Part shown: positions 12,999 through 13,101 of the stretch, piece by piece
Layout of the letters: the number at the start of each line of letters is the position of its first letter
Numbering within the stretch: the first letter of the stretch is position 1
Source: JBBRLG01 sp038231495
GTDB taxonomy: Bacteria; Planctomycetota; Planctomycetia; Gemmatales; Gemmataceae
Reading direction: 5' to 3'
Length of the DNA stretch: 13,101 bases
NCBI GenBank assembly: GCA_038231495.1
Contig: JBBRLG010000162.1
Span: 1-13,101, forward strand
Notes under the pieces: model-generated
Told to the model about the DNA's origin: nothing
Seen by the model: the letters and a program-made list of their open reading frames with translations, nothing else
The model's database searches: none
Position numbers and translations under genes: made by a program

Positions 12999-13101
12999 CC
13001 TGGTTCAAACCAGGGTAACAAGATTCCACGCGGAGAGGTCCGCTCTTGCGATTCTCTAAAGTGTCTGTCTCCCCCATACTGGTGTCTGCCAAAACCCCAG
13101 A
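12999..13101. repeat. Repeat-rich noncoding end region with hairpins and GTGTCTG units
   Basis: CCTGGTT (12999-13005) pairs with AACCAGG (13008-13014); GCGGA (13030-13034) pairs with TCCGC (13039-13043). GTGTCTG appears at 13061-13067 and 13082-13088 beside short C-runs, a style seen at REP-like or insertion-sequence ends. No convincing gene is visible. It may be the edge of a mobile or REP-type element continuing beyond the window. Confidence 0.45.

Noticed and set aside
12997..13014. Possible tRNA T-arm (GGTTCAAAC)
   Set aside because: The stem does not pair in T-arm register, and no acceptor, D or anticodon arm is found; it is a simple 7-bp hairpin.

Overview
The window looks like a chromosomal segment of a GC-rich bacterium, most probably a planctomycete of the Gemmata/Gemmataceae type. 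This is inferred from the strong G+C and third-position GC bias of the core genes, the GC-rich GAAA-capped hairpin at 150-169, the CACGGAA-type palindromic repeat at 10246-10357, a sulfatase-fold protein, and an ISAzo13-like transposase remnant. No rRNA, tRNA or CRISPR array was seen.

Layout. 1-125 holds the C-terminal tail of a transposase (ISAzo13-like), then a short GC hairpin. 336-1433 is a tRNA-dihydrouridine synthase. An imperfect AT-rich palindrome separates it from a PvuII-like N4-cytosine DNA methyltransferase (1561-2472). That gene overlaps convergently by 35 bp with an uncharacterised winged-helix-like protein (2438-3142). Two small lipoprotein genes on the minus strand (3317-3724, 3777-4001) diverge from hemE (4270-5319, uroporphyrinogen decarboxylase).

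The most unusual part lies just after hemE. The last 69 bp of the shared hemE coding sequence (5242-5310) occur again, without a mismatch, at 5977-6045. Between the two copies sit two tightly coupled minus-strand genes of unknown function (5352-5702 and 5699-5947). The distal copy abuts a BrnT-type toxin/antitoxin pair (6050-6283, 6267-6542). This looks like insertion of a two-gene cassette that carries its own replacement hemE 3' end, as elements integrating into gene 3' ends do, but no recombinase is present.

6585-9043 is housekeeping: a DUF167 gene overlapping a yggS-type PLP-homeostasis gene, divergent from a DUF1015 gene. 9067-9387 is a small two-helix membrane protein and 9505-10242 an RraA-family protein. 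A perfect 48-bp stem palindrome follows, then a sulfatase-fold protein (10378-11772) whose catalytic residues are missing and which carries a long acidic insert. The right end, visibly less GC-rich, has an AlkB-family dioxygenase (11810-12451) behind an uncharacterised gene (12462-12959), then a repeat-rich stretch to the window end.

Accessory material (transposase tail, methyltransferase pair, the hemE cassette, brnT pair, alkB pair) is thus interspersed with conserved tRNA-modification, heme and PLP genes. The best candidates for an undescribed system are the hemE-nested cassette, the methyltransferase plus winged-helix pair, and the alkB-linked pair.
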